Shown here piece after piece: positions 62,607-64,000 of a DNA stretch of 64,000 nt. Position 1 is the stretch's first letter. Each line of letters begins with the position of its first letter. The translations under genes and the position numbers were made by a program. Source of the DNA: Flavobacteriales bacterium (lineage in GTDB: Bacteria; Bacteroidota; Bacteroidia; Flavobacteriales_D; Crocinitomicaceae); NCBI GenBank assembly GCA_947470515.1, contig CANITF010000013.1, positions 1 through 64,000 on the forward strand, in the 5' to 3' direction. The notes beneath the pieces were generated by a model, which made no database searches, was not told the origin of the DNA, and was given only the letters and a program-made list of their open reading frames with translations.

Positions 62607-63083
62607 ATGAAAAAAATATTCTTACCCTTAATGATTGCTTTTGTCGCAGTTTTATCAATGAATAAAGCAGTCGCTCAAATTGCTCCTATTGAATCAGGAG
62701 CTAAAATGGAATTTGTAAAAGAAACGCACGATTACGGAACTATTAAATATGGCGCTGATGGCGCTTGTACTTTTGAATTCAAAAATACTGGAGATGCTCC
62801 TTTAATTATTTCTAATGCTAAAGGTTCTTGTGGATGCACAGTTCCAGAATGGCCGAAAGAACCAATTGCTCCCGGTGCTTCAGGTACAATCACAGTAAAA
62901 TATGACACTAAACGTCCTGGACCAATTAATAAGAGTGTTTCTATCACTTCAAATGCTATAAATGACGGGTACGATGCTGTTACAAAGGAGAGTACAAAAG
63001 TTATCCGTATCAAAGGAAATATTTTACCAGCTCCTGAAGGTGAAGCGCCAGTTAATACATCTGGAGCACCAACAAATAACTAA
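62607..63083 (+). CDS. DUF1573 secreted protein, paralog 1
   Basis: 158 aa. Signal peptide MKKIFLPLMIAFVAVLSMNKAVA-QIA. The DUF1573 Ig-like domain spans ~30-145: FVKETHDYGTIKYGADGACTFEFKNTGDAPLIIS, the SCGCT motif, VPEWPKEPIAPG and KYDTKRPGPINKSVSITSN. Its mature part is very close to the incomplete gene at 63582, indicating recent duplication. The function of the family is unknown; two cysteines in SCGC suggest a metal or disulfide site. Confidence 0.88.
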   Translation: MKKIFLPLMIAFVAVLSMNKAVAQIAPIESGAKMEFVKETHDYGTIKYGADGACTFEFKNTGDAPLIISNAKGSCGCTVPEWPKEPIAPGASGTITVKYDTKRPGPINKSVSITSNAINDGYDAVTKESTKVIRIKGNILPAPEGEAPVNTSGAPTNN

Positions 63084-63084
63084 A

Positions 63085-63459
63085 ATGAGAATTTTAGTTC
63101 TCGGTTTTATAATCTTAAATTCCGCCATTGGTTTTACCCAGTCGGCGGATTTTTTTGTTAAAAAACCTGTTTTTAAATTTCCGAAAACAAATGAAGGAGT
63201 TGTTTTAGAACATGTTTTTACTGTTGTAAATAAAGGAAAAGCACCATTAATTATATCTGATTTTGAAGTTGAATGCTCTTGTACAAATGCGATTTTTTCA
63301 AAGGAGCCGATTCTTCCAGGTGAAACAACCACAATAAAAATAACATTCGATACAGAAGGAAAGTACAACCTGCAAGACAGAATAATATATTTGAAGACCA
63401 ATACTAAGAAAAAAACAGAGAAATTGCGTTTTATTGTCAATGTTAAACCGAAGAGCTAA
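63085..63459 (+). CDS. Short DUF1573-like secreted protein, paralog 2
   Basis: 124 aa. Signal peptide MRILVLGFIILNSAIGFT-QSA. The DUF1573 fold is recognisable (FKFPKTNEGVVLEHVFTVVNKGKAPLIISDFEVECSCT, SKEPILPGETTTIKITFDTEG), with ECSCT in place of SCGCT. Starts 1 nt after the previous stop, so it is translationally coupled to paralog 1. The open frame extends 41 codons upstream into paralog 1; ATG 63085 gives the signal peptide. Confidence 0.85.
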   Translation: MRILVLGFIILNSAIGFTQSADFFVKKPVFKFPKTNEGVVLEHVFTVVNKGKAPLIISDFEVECSCTNAIFSKEPILPGETTTIKITFDTEGKYNLQDRIIYLKTNTKKKTEKLRFIVNVKPKS

Positions 63460-63503
63460 TTCTGTTGGTTAGAAGAGCATATCTTTGAACAATACGAAAC
63501 GTG

Positions 63504-63553
63504 TTAACATTGTGTTAAACAAATTTATTCCTTGTATAGTTTCTTTAAATTTG
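63504..63553 (+). promoter_or_regulatory. Promoter and upstream dyad of third DUF1573 paralog
   Basis: TTAAC-N5-GTTAA (63504-63518) ends 27 nt before TAAATTTG (63546-63553), which ends 28 nt before the ATG. Dyad, box and ATG spacings equal those of the first paralog, although the sequence between has diverged. Confidence 0.6.
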
Positions 63554-63581
63554 GTTCACAAGTAATTTTAAAATCTCAACT

Positions 63582-64000
63582 ATGAAAAAAGTAATCTTAT
63601 CATTAATCGTTATGTTCATTGCAGCTTTGTCAATGAATAAAGCTTCAGCTCAAACTGAAAAAGGAGCAAAAATTGAATTCGCAAAAGAAACACATGATTA
63701 CGGAACTATCAAAAATGGTGCTGATGGAACATGTTCTTTTGAATTTAAAAACACAGGAAATGAGCCTTTAATTATTTCTATGGCAAAAGGGTCATGTGGT
63801 TGTACAGTGCCAGAATGGCCAAAAGAGCCTATCGCTCCAGGAGCAAAAGCTTCTATCAAAGTAAAATATGATACGAGCAGAGCAGGTGCAATTAACAAAA
63901 ATGTTACTATTACGTCAAATGCAGTAAATGATGGATATGATGCCGTTACAAAGGTAAGTACAAAAGTTATTTACATTAAAGGAACGGTTTTACCTTTACC
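63582..64000 (+). CDS. DUF1573 secreted protein, paralog 3 (cut by window end)
   Basis: First 139 codons of a gene that runs past the right edge. Signal peptide MKKVILSLIVMFIAALSMNKASA-QTE. The domain closely follows paralog 1: FAKETHDYGTIKNGADGTCSFEFKN, SCGCT, VPEWPKEPIAPG and TITSNAVNDGYDAVTK. The copy is intact as far as it can be read, with no stop codon or frameshift. Confidence 0.85.
   Translation, partial: MKKVILSLIVMFIAALSMNKASAQTEKGAKIEFAKETHDYGTIKNGADGTCSFEFKNTGNEPLIISMAKGSCGCTVPEWPKEPIAPGAKASIKVKYDTSRAGAINKNVTITSNAVNDGYDAVTKVSTKVIYIKGTVLPL

Noticed and set aside
1-64000. tRNA, rRNA, IS element or prophage
   Set aside because: No cloverleaf-like sequence ending in a T-loop motif, no rRNA stretch, and no transposase or phage-type protein was recognised.

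Overview
The window is a stretch of AT-rich chromosome from a member of the Bacteroidota, most likely order Flavobacteriales (a Crocinitomicaceae/Fluviicola-like organism is possible, but this is only a guess). The evidence is: at least three proteins with type IX secretion (T9SS) C-terminal sorting domains, a carboxypeptidase-regulatory-domain TonB receptor, DUF1573 proteins, a 289-residue primary sigma factor, a 52-residue L34, and many copies of the Bacteroidota promoter box TAnnTTTG. No rRNA, tRNA, insertion sequence, prophage or CRISPR array is visible. Most of the window is conserved housekeeping sequence.

Layout. 1-4.0 kb: ABC exporter, rpmH, YifB/ComM ATPase. 4.1-8.3 kb: secreted alpha/beta hydrolase and a three-gene siderophore/cobalamin-type ABC importer. 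8.4-9.6 kb: rpsF-rpsR-rplI. 9.8-12.8 kb: aconitase and an outer-membrane barrel protein. 13.0-16.5 kb: Smr-less MutS2, exonuclease III, a repeat-rich insertion and a tiny secreted Lys/Cys-rich protein. 16.6-23.3 kb: psd, cdsA, ftsH, rsfS, birA, SRPBCC, pyrE, NUDIX. 23.4-26.1 kb: DUF1573 protein, SDR, polytopic membrane protein. 26.2-28.9 kb: htpG and a TerB-DnaJ protein. 29-33.7 kb: tetrapyrrole-methylase-family methyltransferase, LMW phosphatase, rpoD, priA. 33.7-43.2 kb: lipoprotein, VOC protein, patatin, THUMP methyltransferase, gltA, S9 peptidase. 43.6-51.8 kb: a six-gene co-directional locus that looks like an extracellular DNA/nucleotide scavenging system. 52-59.8 kb: lpdA and a TetR-controlled RND efflux operon. 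60-64 kb: dapD, ruvX, def, a lipoprotein and a tandem DUF1573 cluster that runs off the right edge.

How the parts connect. The most system-like region is 43.6-51.8 kb: a T9SS lamin-tail protein, a TonB receptor, a T9SS endonuclease I, a lipoprotein carrying only the 5'-nucleotidase C-terminal domain, a separate metallophosphatase carrying only the N-terminal catalytic domain (swapped order relative to UshA), and a barrel protein. They could act in sequence on DNA outside the cell, nucleotides at the outer membrane and nucleosides plus phosphate in the periplasm. The window also encodes the primary sigma factor that is expected to read the TAnnTTTG boxes seen before many genes. Several of these boxes end only 4-5 nt before the start codon, which suggests leaderless messages.

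Intergenic DNA between convergent genes is rich in short dispersed elements: a TGTCGAAG hairpin family with compensating arm changes, a GTTGC/GCAAC long palindrome family, CTATCAGTTATAAA repeats, and a roughly 207-bp GCTGCAGT-rich insertion flanked by 42-43-bp direct repeats. Several start sites were moved from the longest open frame to better-supported ATG or TTG codons; the reason is given in each entry.
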